Positions 8,145 to 17,572 of a stretch of 64,000 nt of DNA are shown here, in pieces. Positions within the stretch are counted from its first letter, which is position 1. Every line of letters begins with the position of its first letter. The stretch is from Ectothiorhodospira haloalkaliphila ATCC 51935 (GTDB lineage Bacteria; Pseudomonadota; Gammaproteobacteria; Ectothiorhodospirales; Ectothiorhodospiraceae): positions 1,637,613-1,701,612 of the forward strand of contig NZ_KK214998.1 of assembly GCF_000633935.1 (NCBI RefSeq), written 5' to 3'. The notes under the pieces were generated by a model. It did no database searches. It was not told where the DNA came from and saw only the letters and a program-made list of their open reading frames with translations. The translations under genes and the position numbers were made by a program.

Positions 8145-8633
8145 TCAGTGATCGTTGGCCCCTTCATCGGTGTGTGCGTGACCGTGCTCCAGTTCTTCGG
8201 GAGAGGCCTCGCGCACTTCACGTACCGTGACATCAAAGTTCAAGGTGGTGCCAGCCAGAGGATGGTTGGCATCGATGGTGACATCATCACCATCAATGGC
8301 CACAACCGTCACCACCTGCACGCCACCGTTCTGGTTACCGGCGTGGAACTGCATGCCCACTTCCAGTTCGTCAACGCCCTGAAACTGACTGCGATTCAGG
8401 GTCTGGATCATCTGCTCATCCCGTTCCCCGTAGGCCTGTGCCGGCTCTACGCGAACATTGAGTTCGTCACCCTGCTTTTTGCCCTCAAGGGCTGTTTCCA
8501 GCCCAGGAATGATATTGCCCGCCCCGTGAAGGTAGGCCAGAGGCCCACGATCGGAGGAGTGATCGATCACCCGGCCTTCGTCGTCGGTAAGCTTGTAATC
8601 AATGCTTACCACCTTGTTGCTGCCGATCTGCAT
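8145..8633 (-). CDS. slyD: FKBP-type peptidyl-prolyl isomerase, SlyD-like
   Basis: This 162-residue protein has the SlyD arrangement. An FKBP half (VVSIDYKLTDDEGRVIDHS...GAGNIIPGLETALEGKK) is interrupted by an insert-in-flap segment (about residues 70-130) and closed by TLNFDVTVREVR. The C-terminus has a few His/Asp residues (HGHAHTDEGANDH), far shorter than the metal-binding tail of E. coli SlyD. ATG 8633, preceded by GGAGG, gives the expected N-terminus; an upstream start adding 29 residues lacks conservation. It lies 64 bases downstream of rnd on the same strand. Its role is cytosolic cis-trans prolyl isomerisation and chaperoning. Confidence 0.85.
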   Translation of the reverse strand: MQIGSNKVVSIDYKLTDDEGRVIDHSSDRGPLAYLHGAGNIIPGLETALEGKKQGDELNVRVEPAQAYGERDEQMIQTLNRSQFQGVDELEVGMQFHAGNQNGGVQVVTVVAIDGDDVTIDANHPLAGTTLNFDVTVREVREASPEELEHGHAHTDEGANDH

Positions 8634-8697
8634 GCGGCCGTTCCTCCAACTTCTTTCATGAATGAGACCCCAGTCTAACGTGCATGCGGGGGCGACT

Positions 8698-9873
8698 TCA
8701 TCTTTCCGGGTTCTCGCCATGGGTTAGCGTGAGCTGGTGACCTCGTACGGAAAGGCCAGTCTCCCCTCGTAGCCAGGTCGACAGTTCCCGTCCTGCGAGG
8801 CGGGCACGCCAGCCCTGCAGGAGCGAGCAGTCCGGGTCACCGGATACCAGGGCCTCCAGGTCACGGCGGGTGGCGATGGCGGCGGGGCTGATGTCGTTTT
8901 TCAGCGCCAGATGGCGCAGCAGGCCCATGGCCACGTCCACCAGGGCCTCCTGGTCGGCCTCCAGGCGTGTACGTGGGGGCAGGGTGGGGCAGTCAGCCGA
9001 GGGGCATTGGGCACCCTCGCGAATCAGTTCCAGCAGGGTGTCGCCGTGGCGGCGCGCGGTCTGCTCGGCCAGGCCCCGCACCCGTTCGAGGGTCTTGAGG
9101 TCGCGGGGCTTGCGGCGGGCCAGGTCCAGGATCACCTCGTCCTGGAGCAGCCAGCGGCGCGGGCGGTCCAGGCGCATGGCTTCCTGTTCGCGCCAGCGGG
9201 CCAGGTTGCGGGCCACGGCCAGAGCCTGTTCGCCGCGCAGGGTGTTGATGCCCTTCAGGCGCCGCCAGATGGTCTCCGGGTCGGGCTGGTAGGTGCGCGG
9301 ATCCTGCATGCGCTGAAAATCGTCTTCCAGCCAGGCGAGCCGACCGTTGTCTTCCAGGGCCTGACGCATCAGCGGATAGGCTCGGGCCAGATAATGCACG
9401 TCGTCAGCGGCATAACGCAGCTGAATGGTCTCCAGGGGGCGCTGGGCCCAGTCGGTACGCGACTGCCCCTTCTCCAGCTCCACTCCCAGCACCAGCTGGA
9501 TCAGCTTGCCATAGCCGACCTGATCCCCATGGCCCAACAGGGAGGCAGCCACCTGGGTGTCAAAGATGGGCCCGGGCACGCGGCCTTGTTGATGAAAAAA
9601 GATCTCCAGATCCTGGCTCGCTGCGTGCAACACCTTGGTGATATTCGGGTCGAACAGCAGGTGCGTGAGCGGCGAGAGATCCTCAAGATTGAGCGGATCG
9701 ATGCAGGCGACTTCCTCGGGGGTGGCCACCTGAATCAGGCACAGCTGAGGGTAATAGGTCTTCTCCCGGATGAATTCCGTATCCAGGGCGAACCAATCCA
9801 CCCCCTTGAGGCGCTCACAGAAGGCCTTCAGGGCCTCGGGCTGGTCGATGAACGGGACTGTTTCCATGTTCAA
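8698..9873 (-). CDS. rnd: Ribonuclease D
   Basis: This 391-residue 3'-5' exoribonuclease trims tRNA and other stable RNA precursors. The DEDD motifs are visible: DTEF at residues 31-34, an Asp in ASQDLEIF, and RYAADDVHYL with its Tyr. An HRDC domain follows at about residues 205-290 (DTLLE-type helices). Length and layout match E. coli RNase D. The start at 9873 gives MNMETVPFIDQ. The gene precedes the SlyD-like gene on the same strand. Confidence 0.93.
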   Translation of the reverse strand: MNMETVPFIDQPEALKAFCERLKGVDWFALDTEFIREKTYYPQLCLIQVATPEEVACIDPLNLEDLSPLTHLLFDPNITKVLHAASQDLEIFFHQQGRVPGPIFDTQVAASLLGHGDQVGYGKLIQLVLGVELEKGQSRTDWAQRPLETIQLRYAADDVHYLARAYPLMRQALEDNGRLAWLEDDFQRMQDPRTYQPDPETIWRRLKGINTLRGEQALAVARNLARWREQEAMRLDRPRRWLLQDEVILDLARRKPRDLKTLERVRGLAEQTARRHGDTLLELIREGAQCPSADCPTLPPRTRLEADQEALVDVAMGLLRHLALKNDISPAAIATRRDLEALVSGDPDCSLLQGWRARLAGRELSTWLRGETGLSVRGHQLTLTHGENPER

Positions 9874-10050
9874 CGCCCCCTGCCGCGTGCGTGTGTGGCG
9901 ATGGTGAAAAGGTCACCGAAGGCGGGGGATACAGGGTCCATCAGGGGCTCCATGGTGTTTTTTGCGGTAAGGGTTTTGGGCGATACTGGCCACGGGTCAG
10001 TATAACCCTCCACCCGGGTTCACCGATCAATCCAGTGCAGGAAAGCCTCC

Positions 10051-11031
10051 ATGCGATTTCGTTTGCATCATCTTCTGTCTGCCGTGGCCCTCGGCGTGCT
10101 CATGTGCCTTCCTGCGCACGCCGAGGGCCATGAGTGGCTGGCGCCGCACCTGCGGGATCATCCCCTGGTGGGACAGATCTGGTCTCCTGACGACCAGCGT
10201 CAGATCTCCCGGGAGGGGCTGGACGAGAGGCTGATGGCGGCGGAGATCCTGCTTCTGGGGGAAGTGCATGGCAACCCGGATCATCACGCCTGGCAACTGA
10301 AGTTGATCCAGACCCTGGCGGCGGCGGACAGGGCCCCGGCGCTGGCCATGGAGATTTTTGATCTGGAGCACCAGTCCCGGCTGGACACCCTGCGCGCCCA
10401 GGGCGAGACAAACGCCGATGCCCTGGCTGACGCCGCCGGGGTGGAGGCCCGCCACTGGCCCTGGGATGAATATCGCCCGCTGGTGCAGTGGGCGCTGGAT
10501 CAGGACCAGCCGCTGGTGGCTGCCAATCTCTCCAGCGAGGAGGCCATGCAGGTGGCCCGGGATGGGCTGCGCGAGCACATGGACGAGGCCGAACGCCAGC
10601 GCCTGGGCCTGAGCGAGCCCCTGCCGGGTCCGGTGGGTCGCCGCTTGATCGAGCATATCGTCGACGCCCATTGCGGTTATCTTCCGGCGGCACGCACCGG
10701 TGGCATGGTGGATGCCCAGCGGGCCCGGGATGCCCACATGGCCGACCGGCTGCTGGACACGGCCGATCGGCCCGTCGTGCTCATCGCCGGCAGCGGTCAT
10801 GTGCGTCGCGACTATGGGGTGCCCCGGTATCTGCAGACCCGGGAGGCCCAGGGCACGGTCCTGAGCCTGGCCTTTGTGGAGGTGCGCGAAGGGGATGAGT
10901 CCATCGAGGATTACACCACCGCCATGGAAGGGGTGTACGACGTGATCCTGTTCACCCCGCGCCAGCGGATCACAGACCCTTGTGATGACTTCCGGGAGCA
11001 ACTGGAGGGGATGCGCAAGCAGTCCTCGTGA
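10051..11031 (+). CDS. ChaN-family protein (haem-binding-like fold), exported
   Basis: This 326-residue protein starts with a signal peptide (basic MRFRLHH, hydrophobic core, AHA cleavage site near residue 24). There is no lipobox Cys, so it is probably periplasmic rather than a lipoprotein. The ChaN-type marks are LLLGEVHGNPDHH near residue 70, ALAMEIF near residue 105, and IAGSGHVRRDYGVP near residue 250. ChaN-family members bind haem or are linked to iron and calcium homeostasis; the reaction, if any, is unknown. It stands between rnd (divergent) and the convergent sulfatase-fold gene. Confidence 0.8.
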   Translation: MRFRLHHLLSAVALGVLMCLPAHAEGHEWLAPHLRDHPLVGQIWSPDDQRQISREGLDERLMAAEILLLGEVHGNPDHHAWQLKLIQTLAAADRAPALAMEIFDLEHQSRLDTLRAQGETNADALADAAGVEARHWPWDEYRPLVQWALDQDQPLVAANLSSEEAMQVARDGLREHMDEAERQRLGLSEPLPGPVGRRLIEHIVDAHCGYLPAARTGGMVDAQRARDAHMADRLLDTADRPVVLIAGSGHVRRDYGVPRYLQTREAQGTVLSLAFVEVREGDESIEDYTTAMEGVYDVILFTPRQRITDPCDDFREQLEGMRKQSS

Positions 11032-11085
11032 CCTGCACCGCACGCACTGATGCGGCGCCACCCGCTGAACAGCGAGCGGTGGGCC

Positions 11086-12681
11086 TCACCCGGGACCAAA
11101 GTCCGCATGCAGCCAATGCCGGAACGCATCCATCCCGGCCGCCTGCCCAGGCTTTGGCGGGATGAGACCGGGCACAAAGCCCCGCTCACGAAAAGGTTGC
11201 AGCAGCGCGGGGTCCCGGCTGATGAGGTGGACGGGCACGGCGGGAGAGGCGTCCTCGCCGATGATCAACGGTGCCGCCTGATGGTCTCCCAGCAGGATCA
11301 GCAGGGTGTCGTCTTCAAGGAACTGCAGCGCCCAGTCCAGGGAGACATGCAGCGAATAATCCACCGAACGGGCAAAGTAATCGCGGACCCGTTCCATGTC
11401 CTGCCAGAGCGTCTCGGGGCTTGGGCCGGCCTCCCCCCAGGGCGCGAAGATGCGCCCATCTCCTACCTGTTCCCAGTCCTCGATCAGGGGCAGAATCGGG
11501 GTCCAGGGGGCATGGCTGCTGACCAGGGCCACCTGGGCGAACAGCGGTGCGCTCACCTGCGCCCGCAAGGCATTGAAGCGATGCAGGGTGAACTGGTCGG
11601 GCATGGTCACCCAATTCAGCGGCGGGCCGGCATAGTCCAGGTCGGCGGCGGCGAAGATGTGATCAAAGCCGTAGGCGCGACCCTCGGGCCATGGCATGGT
11701 AATGGCTGGCATGACCGTCATGGTTTCGTGGCCGGTGGCCTTGAAATCATCCACCAGCGTTGGCAGCCCCAGTTCCAGCATGAGGCGATACCACAATGCG
11801 TTGTCGATCCACACGCCGCTCAGCATCGAGGCATGCGCCAGCCACGACTGCCCACCCAGGATGGGCGCGTCCAGGCGCCCGGTGACCGCATGCAGCCCCG
11901 CCGCTTCCAGACGAGGGGCCATGGCTTCAAGCCGCGGCAGCACAGGGCCGGAGAACCGCGGATCGTCGGTCAACGAGACTCCGTAGGATTCCACGAAAAC
12001 CAGATAGACATCGCGCCCGGCCAGGCCGGGCAGGGCCCGGGCCGGTCTGGCCCCGTCCACCACGGCGGTCTCGAACTGACGACGGGCATGGTGGGTCTCC
12101 CGGATCTGTCGGGACTGGAACGCCAGGGTATCCACCACCGGGGTGCGGGCTACGGGTACGACACGCTCGCCGGCCACCTCCAGCGCCGTGAGCACGGCGG
12201 CCAGGGTGCCGATAACCAGGGCGGGCACGGCCGCACTCCCCCCCAGCGGCACGGGCCGCAGCCCCCGGAAGACCAAGGCCAGGATCCCCAGGAGCAGCAG
12301 CGCCGTCACCACCAGGATCATGACCGCCAGCACCTGACCGAGATTGCCCACCAGCAGGTGATGGACCGAAACCAGGGCCGGCAGGTCGAAGTACAGGTTC
12401 AGCGATCGGCCCAGTATCTGATGGGTCGCCGCATCCCCCAGGCCCGCCGCCACGGCCAGCACCAGCAGCAAGGCCACCCCGGCGCGGGCGGCGTGGGGCG
12501 TCCAGTGGGCGGTCAGCCAGGCGAACAGAACCGGCAGCCACCAGGCCTCCAGGGCGATCCAGCGGCCGCCCACGTCCCCGAAGCGCAACCACAGCGGCAG
12601 CACCAGCATGATGTTGAGCAGCACTGCGGCCAGCAGCAGGGGCCAGCCGGCGATGGGGTCTGGGCGGGGTGTGACGGGCAT
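11086..12681 (-). CDS. Membrane-anchored sulfatase-fold phosphotransferase/hydrolase (OpgB/LtaS type)
   Basis: This 531-residue protein has four or five N-terminal membrane helices (residues 10-170) and then a periplasmic alkaline-phosphatase-superfamily domain. Metal and nucleophile segments are visible: DVYLVFVESYG near residue 225, GGQSWLAHASMLSG near residue 278 (Ser or Thr nucleophile), and LLILLGDHQAAP near residue 465 (metal-binding Asp-His). This architecture matches LtaS, phosphoethanolamine transferases and OpgB. The gene is divergent from opgGH with about 40 bases between starts. I therefore infer that it may add phosphoglycerol or a similar group to osmoregulated periplasmic glucans. 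Exact substrate is not shown. Confidence 0.75.
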   Translation of the reverse strand: MPVTPRPDPIAGWPLLLAAVLLNIMLVLPLWLRFGDVGGRWIALEAWWLPVLFAWLTAHWTPHAARAGVALLLVLAVAAGLGDAATHQILGRSLNLYFDLPALVSVHHLLVGNLGQVLAVMILVVTALLLLGILALVFRGLRPVPLGGSAAVPALVIGTLAAVLTALEVAGERVVPVARTPVVDTLAFQSRQIRETHHARRQFETAVVDGARPARALPGLAGRDVYLVFVESYGVSLTDDPRFSGPVLPRLEAMAPRLEAAGLHAVTGRLDAPILGGQSWLAHASMLSGVWIDNALWYRLMLELGLPTLVDDFKATGHETMTVMPAITMPWPEGRAYGFDHIFAAADLDYAGPPLNWVTMPDQFTLHRFNALRAQVSAPLFAQVALVSSHAPWTPILPLIEDWEQVGDGRIFAPWGEAGPSPETLWQDMERVRDYFARSVDYSLHVSLDWALQFLEDDTLLILLGDHQAAPLIIGEDASPAVPVHLISRDPALLQPFRERGFVPGLIPPKPGQAAGMDAFRHWLHADFGPG

Positions 12682-12720
12682 GGGCAGCGCAACATCGGAG
12701 TTCGGGGGCTGGCGCTCATT

Positions 12721-14226
12721 ATGCTGACCTTGTGCCTGGCCTGGCCAGCCGCCCGGGCCGACCTCCTGGATACCCTGGGCGAACGGGCCCAGCGACTGGC
12801 CGACTCACCCTGGCAGGCACCCCCCACCCTGGAGGCATCGGCCCTGAAGGCGCTGGACTACGATGCCCACCGGCAGATCCGTTTTCGCCCGGAACGGGCC
12901 CTGTGGCGGGAGGTGTCGGACTTTCAGGTGCAGTTCCTGCACGCGGGCTTCCTGTTCGCCCAGCCGTTGCGGGTGTACGAGTGGGTGGATGGACAACGCC
13001 GGCCCATCCACTTTCACCCGGACCTGTTCCGCTATGACGACGACGCAGCGCAGCTGGACCCGGAGCAGCGCGCCGCTGGCGGGCTCTCCGGGCTGCGCCT
13101 GCACTATCCCCTGAACCGGGAAGATGTCCGGGACGAGTTCCTGGTCTTCCAGGGGGCCTCCTACTTTCGCCTGGTGGGGCGCGGACAACGCTACGGCCTG
13201 TCCGCCCGCGGGCTGGCGGTGGATACCACCCGCCTGGGCTCGGAGGAGTTTCCGGCATTCACCGAGTTGCACCTGCAGCGGCCGGAGCCGGAGGATCGGC
13301 ACGTCAACCTGTACGCCCTGCTGGAGGGTCCGTCGGTGACCGGCGCCTATGCCTTCCGGGTGCACACCACGGAGCCGGTCACGGTGGACGTTCAGGCCCG
13401 CCTGTTTGCTCGTCACGACCTTACGGGGCTGGGGATCGCGCCGCTGACCAGCATGTACACCCATGGGGATCTTGCCGACCCCATCACCGCGGATTTCCGT
13501 CCCCGGGTGCATGATTCGGAAGGCTTGCTGGTGCATACCCGGGCCGGGGAGTGGATCTGGCGCCCGTTGAGCCGTCCTGAGACGCCGCAGATCTCCGCCT
13601 TTCTGGATGCCGGCCCCTCGGCCTTCGGGCTGATGCAGCGAACCCGGGGATTTGCCGCCTACCTGGACCAGGAGGCCCGTTATGATCTGCGGCCCGGCCT
13701 CTGGGTGGAACCCGCGGAAGGGGACTGGGGCGCCGGCCGCGTGGTCCTGCTGGAGCTGCCCACGCCCGATGAGACCCACGACAATATCGTCGCCTTCTGG
13801 GCGCCGGATAAGCCCATGGCGGCCGGCGAGTCCCGTGAATTCAGCTACCGGCTGACACCCCTCTGGCAGCGACCCTCGGCCCATGAACTGGCCCGGGTGG
13901 TGCGTACCCGTGCCGGCGCCGCCGGGGTGCCGGGGCAGGGCGACCCCGTGCCCCTGGACCAGCGGCGTTTCGTGGTGGACTTCCAGGGTGGCCCCTTGAG
14001 TCGGCTGGACGGCTCGTTGCCTGTGCGCGCCCATCTGGACCTGCACCAGGGCCAGCCGGTGGAACCGCCCCAGGTCACGCCCTTGCCGGATGGCGGTTGG
14101 CGGGCCACCTTCGTGGTGGCCGCCAGCCCCGAGTCGCCCGCCGACATGCGTCTGCAGCTGAGGCTGCATGATCAGCTGCTCACCGAGACCTGGCAGTACC
14201 TGTGGCGGGGGCCGGAAGATGCCTGA
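12721..14226 (+). CDS. opgG: Glucan biosynthesis protein G
   Basis: This periplasmic protein of the MdoG/OpgG family (about 501 residues) is needed for the backbone of osmoregulated periplasmic glucans. Family segments include LKALDYDAHRQIRFRPE near the N-terminus, SYFRLVGRGQRYGLSARGLA, and ESREFSYRL near residue 375. A signal peptide ends at AARA. The start is uncertain: ATG 12721 gives a signal peptide without its usual basic residues. In-frame upstream codons would add VRGLALI, but none of them is ATG, GTG or TTG. The gene overlaps opgH by 8 bp, the usual operon order. Confidence 0.87.
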   Translation: MLTLCLAWPAARADLLDTLGERAQRLADSPWQAPPTLEASALKALDYDAHRQIRFRPERALWREVSDFQVQFLHAGFLFAQPLRVYEWVDGQRRPIHFHPDLFRYDDDAAQLDPEQRAAGGLSGLRLHYPLNREDVRDEFLVFQGASYFRLVGRGQRYGLSARGLAVDTTRLGSEEFPAFTELHLQRPEPEDRHVNLYALLEGPSVTGAYAFRVHTTEPVTVDVQARLFARHDLTGLGIAPLTSMYTHGDLADPITADFRPRVHDSEGLLVHTRAGEWIWRPLSRPETPQISAFLDAGPSAFGLMQRTRGFAAYLDQEARYDLRPGLWVEPAEGDWGAGRVVLLELPTPDETHDNIVAFWAPDKPMAAGESREFSYRLTPLWQRPSAHELARVVRTRAGAAGVPGQGDPVPLDQRRFVVDFQGGPLSRLDGSLPVRAHLDLHQGQPVEPPQVTPLPDGGWRATFVVAASPESPADMRLQLRLHDQLLTETWQYLWRGPEDA

Positions 14227-16009
14227 GGCGTCCGTCCTGCGTCGCCGCCGTCGCCTGTTCGGTCTGCTGGTCCTGGGCACCGGGGGGCTGGGAACGCTGG
14301 CCATGCACCAGGTGCTGGTGGCCACCGGGGCGGGGCTGCTGCAGGTGCCGCTGCTGGTGCTGTTCGCCATCCTGTTCACCTGGATTGCCCTGGCCTTCTG
14401 GAACGCAATGGTCGGGGCGTTGCTGCTGCACCGGCGCCTGGACCCCCTCACACTGAAGCCCCGCGCACCCGCCCCCATCCTGCGTGCCCCGCACCGTACC
14501 GCGCTGATCATGCCCATCCGTCACGAGGATGCCGGGTTCGTGGGGGCCGGTCTGGCCGCCACGCTGGAGGACCTGGCGGCCAGTGGCGATCCCGATGGGT
14601 TCGAGGCCTTCGTGCTCAGTGACTCCAGCGATCCCGTTGTGCTGCACGACGAGGCCCGCATGGTGGTGGCGCTGCAGCGCCGCTTTGAAGGCAGGATTCC
14701 GGTGCATTACCGTCACGGGCGGGAGCCCGGGGGGCGCAAGGCGGGCAATATCGCGGAATTCTGCCGCCGCTGGGGCGGGCGCTACGAGGCCCTGGTGGTG
14801 CTGGATGCGGACAGCCGCATGAGTGGCCACACCCTGCGCCGCCTGGTGGCGGACCTGCAGGCCGACCCGCAGACCGGGCTGATCCAGACCGTGCCCCGGC
14901 CCATGGGGGCCGAGACCCTCCTGGCCCGGGTACAGGCCCTTGCGGCGCAGTTGCATGGGCCCCTGCTGGCCGCCGGCCAGGCCTTCTGGCAGGCGGATAC
15001 CGCCAACTACTGGGGCCACAATGCCATCCTGCGCACCCGGGCCTTTGCCGATTGCTGCGGTCTGCCCCGCCTGCCCGGTGCCGCGCCCTGGGGCGGTGAC
15101 ATCCTCAGCCATGATTTCGTCGAGGCGGCCTTGCTGCGTCGGGGCGGCTGGCACGTGCGCCTGGACACCGGCGCCGATGGCAGCCTTGAACAGGTGCCGG
15201 CCAACCTGTCGGACTACCTGCGCCGGGAACGGCGCTGGGCCCAGGGCAACCTGCAGCATCTGCGTCTGCTGGGTGTGCCGGGGCTGCATCCCCTCAGTCG
15301 GCTGCATTTCCTGCTGGGGGCACTGGGGTTCGTCTATGCGCCCCTGTGGGCGGCCATGCTGATGCTGGGGTTCGTCAGTCTGGCCACCGCCACGGAGGCG
15401 GGGTCCGCCGCCCTGACACCCGGGGCTATCCCGGAGACGGCCCTGTGGTTGCTGGGCGCGACCCTTGTCCTGCTGCTTGGTCCCAAGGTGGTCGGCCTGG
15501 CGTTAGTCCGCGACCGGCGCCACTCCTTCGGTGGCACGCTGCCATGGCTGGGGGGCGGGCTGCTGGAGATGCTGTCGGCGGTGCTGCTGGCCCCGGTGCT
15601 GATGGTCTTTCACACACTGTTCATCCTGCAGATCCTCGCCGGCAGACCGGTGTCCTGGGAGGCACCCTGTCGTGCCGGGCGCTTGCTGGGCTGGCGTCGC
15701 TGCCTGCGCCTGGGGCTGCCTCCGGCATTGCTGGGCCTGTGCTGGCTGGTGCTGTGTCTGCTCATCCTGCCGGCCCTGGCCCTGTGGAGTGCGCCGGTAT
15801 GGCTGGGTCTGATGCTGGCGCCGGTCCTGTTCCGCCTCAGCGGGCGGCGCGCGCCCTCCGGGCTGCTGGTCACGCCGCCGGCGGAGGCGGTGGCCCGATC
15901 CCCCGCGGGGGAGGCGGTGGAACGACCGCCATCATCGGATCGCCCGTGTCCGCCACCGCCCGAGTCGCCGCTGGCGATGCCGGCCCGGATGCTCATCGGT
16001 CCGCCATGA
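14219..16009 (+). CDS. opgH: Glucan biosynthesis glucosyltransferase H
   Basis: This inner-membrane GT2 enzyme (596 residues) polymerises UDP-glucose into the glucan backbone. Two N-terminal helices precede a cytosolic GT2 domain. Its Asp motifs are LSDSSDP near residue 138, VVLDADSRMSG near residue 198, and ILSHDFVEAALLRRGGW with RRERRWAQGN (the Q/RxxRW-type motif) near residues 300-345. Several C-terminal helices follow. The Pro/Glu-rich tail of about 60 residues is low-complexity. It starts inside opgG and its TGA overlaps the next ATG (ATGA), so opgG-opgH-FkbM are translationally coupled. It is somewhat shorter than the E. coli protein (about 850), which has longer ends. Confidence 0.88.
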   Translation: MPEASVLRRRRRLFGLLVLGTGGLGTLAMHQVLVATGAGLLQVPLLVLFAILFTWIALAFWNAMVGALLLHRRLDPLTLKPRAPAPILRAPHRTALIMPIRHEDAGFVGAGLAATLEDLAASGDPDGFEAFVLSDSSDPVVLHDEARMVVALQRRFEGRIPVHYRHGREPGGRKAGNIAEFCRRWGGRYEALVVLDADSRMSGHTLRRLVADLQADPQTGLIQTVPRPMGAETLLARVQALAAQLHGPLLAAGQAFWQADTANYWGHNAILRTRAFADCCGLPRLPGAAPWGGDILSHDFVEAALLRRGGWHVRLDTGADGSLEQVPANLSDYLRRERRWAQGNLQHLRLLGVPGLHPLSRLHFLLGALGFVYAPLWAAMLMLGFVSLATATEAGSAALTPGAIPETALWLLGATLVLLLGPKVVGLALVRDRRHSFGGTLPWLGGGLLEMLSAVLLAPVLMVFHTLFILQILAGRPVSWEAPCRAGRLLGWRRCLRLGLPPALLGLCWLVLCLLILPALALWSAPVWLGLMLAPVLFRLSGRRAPSGLLVTPPAEAVARSPAGEAVERPPSSDRPCPPPPESPLAMPARMLIGPP

Positions 16010-16800
16010 GCACAGGGCGCGGGCAATGGCTGGAGCGGGGTGCCGCGGGCCTGGGGCTGGCCCGGTCCCTGGTGATCTACTGGCGCCCGGGGCGGCAGCC
16101 GGGGTTGCGTCGCCTGTATGGGCCGTTCGTACGCCCCGGGGATCTGGTCTTTGATGTGGGGGCCCATGTGGGCGACCGCACCCTGGCCTTCGCCGCCCTG
16201 GGGGCCCGGGTGGTGGCGGTGGAACCTCAACCCCTGCCACTGGCCTGGTTACGGTGGCTCACCCGGGGCCAGCCGGGCATCCACCTGGAAGCCGTGGCCC
16301 TGGACGACCGTCCCGGCTCGGCACGGCTGGCCATCAGCCGCCTGCATCCCACGGTGTCCACCCTGGCCCGGGAGTGGCGCCAGGCACTGCCGGAGCGACA
16401 TCCGGGCTTTCGACGGGTACGCTGGGAGGATGGCATCATGGTCCCCGTCACCACGCTGGATGATCTCATCGCCCGCCATGGCGTGCCGGCCTTCTGCAAG
16501 ATCGACGTGGAGGGGCATGAGGCCCGGGTGCTGGCGGGCCTGTCACAACCTCTGCCGGCTCTGTCCGTCGAGTTCATCCAGGGCGCCCTGTCACAGGCCG
16601 AGGCGTGCATCGATCGCCTGGAAACCCTGGCGGCTTACGAGTACAACGTGGTGGCCGGCGAGCAGCGGCGCTTTCTCTGGCCCCGGTGGCGGCCGGCGAC
16701 GGCACTGCCCTCATGGCTGCAAGCCGGCGCCGCCGGCATCGCCTCAGGAGACCTCTATGCACGTTGGCCAAGACCGCTGGCAGGATCTGACCGCACCTGA
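16006..16800 (+). CDS. FkbM-family methyltransferase
   Basis: This 264-residue SAM-dependent O-methyltransferase has motif I VFDVGAHVGDRTLAFAALGA (about residues 47-66), the acidic VVAVEPQP of motif II, and the FkbM signature FCKIDVEGHEARVLAGL near residue 165. FkbM enzymes methylate hydroxyls of polyketides, sugars and lipids. It is coupled to opgH by ATGA, and its last 44 bases overlap the creatininase gene. It could modify the glucan or serve the biosynthetic genes downstream; the sequence does not decide this. Confidence 0.82.
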   Translation: MSTGRGQWLERGAAGLGLARSLVIYWRPGRQPGLRRLYGPFVRPGDLVFDVGAHVGDRTLAFAALGARVVAVEPQPLPLAWLRWLTRGQPGIHLEAVALDDRPGSARLAISRLHPTVSTLAREWRQALPERHPGFRRVRWEDGIMVPVTTLDDLIARHGVPAFCKIDVEGHEARVLAGLSQPLPALSVEFIQGALSQAEACIDRLETLAAYEYNVVAGEQRRFLWPRWRPATALPSWLQAGAAGIASGDLYARWPRPLAGSDRT

Positions 16801-17569
16801 GCTGGCGTCGCGGATGGGCCCGGAAACGGTCGCTGTCATGGTGCTGGGCGCCGTGGAACAGCACGGCCCCCACCTGCCCCTGTCCACCGACCTGGATATC
16901 GGGCTGGGTCTGCTCACCGAGGCCCGCCGGCATTTGCCCGCGGACTTTCCCCTGCTGGTGATGCCTCCCCTGGCGTTGGGCAGCAGCGAGGAACATGGCG
17001 GGTTTCCCGGCACCCTGAGCCTGCCGCCGCAAACTGCGGTGGCGGTGCTCGAGGCCCTGGGCGAGGGGGTGTCCCGGGCGGGCGGTCGACGTCTGGTGTG
17101 GCTGAATGCCCATGGCGGCAATACCGCCATCATGGATCAGGCGGCCCTGGCACTGCGCCGTCGCCATGGGCTGCTGGTGATCAAGGCCACCTATACCCGT
17201 CTGGGCCAGCCTCCGGGCATCGATGCCGATGAATGGCGTCATGGCCTGCACGGGGGTGCCCTGGAAACGGCCCTGATGCGCCATCTGGCCCCGGAGCGGG
17301 TGCGCGAGGACCAGGTACGGGACTTCCCGGGCCGGGGCCAGTACCTGGTGGCGTCCGGCCACCGGTGGCTGGGGCCGGAGGGGGCCGGTGCCTTCGCCTG
17401 GCTTGCCGAGGATCTGCACCCTGATGGGGTCACGGGCGACGCCGCTGCAGGCACCGCCGAACTGGGGGCGCGCATCCTGGGATTTTACGGCGAGCGCCTG
17501 GCGCAACTGCTGCAGGAGGCCGCCAGCCTGCCATGGGACGCCCGGCCCGCCCCGGGCCCGAGGGACTGA
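16757..17569 (+). CDS. Creatininase-family amidohydrolase (ArfB/MftE-like)
   Basis: This 270-residue metal-dependent amidohydrolase shows the full creatininase signature: EQHGPHLPLSTD near residue 34 with its metal ligands, GSSEEHGGFPGTLSL near residue 75, the NAHGGN loop near residue 117, and GALETALM near residue 172. The family includes creatininase, the mycofactocin enzyme MftE and the archaeal formamide hydrolase ArfB of riboflavin/F420 synthesis. AGGAG lies 6 bases before ATG 16757. The next gene is a RibD-type reductase. ArfB and the ArfC/RibD reductase are consecutive steps in the archaeal-type pathway, so a formamidopyrimidine-like substrate is a reasonable inference. Confidence 0.82.
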   Translation: MHVGQDRWQDLTAPELASRMGPETVAVMVLGAVEQHGPHLPLSTDLDIGLGLLTEARRHLPADFPLLVMPPLALGSSEEHGGFPGTLSLPPQTAVAVLEALGEGVSRAGGRRLVWLNAHGGNTAIMDQAALALRRRHGLLVIKATYTRLGQPPGIDADEWRHGLHGGALETALMRHLAPERVREDQVRDFPGRGQYLVASGHRWLGPEGAGAFAWLAEDLHPDGVTGDAAAGTAELGARILGFYGERLAQLLQEAASLPWDARPAPGPRD

Positions 17570-17572
17570 ACA

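Noticed and set aside
11050..12720. N-terminal 557-residue extension of the opgG frame
   Set aside because: Low-complexity Gln/His/Gly text antisense to the sulfatase-fold gene; real opgG begins near 12721.
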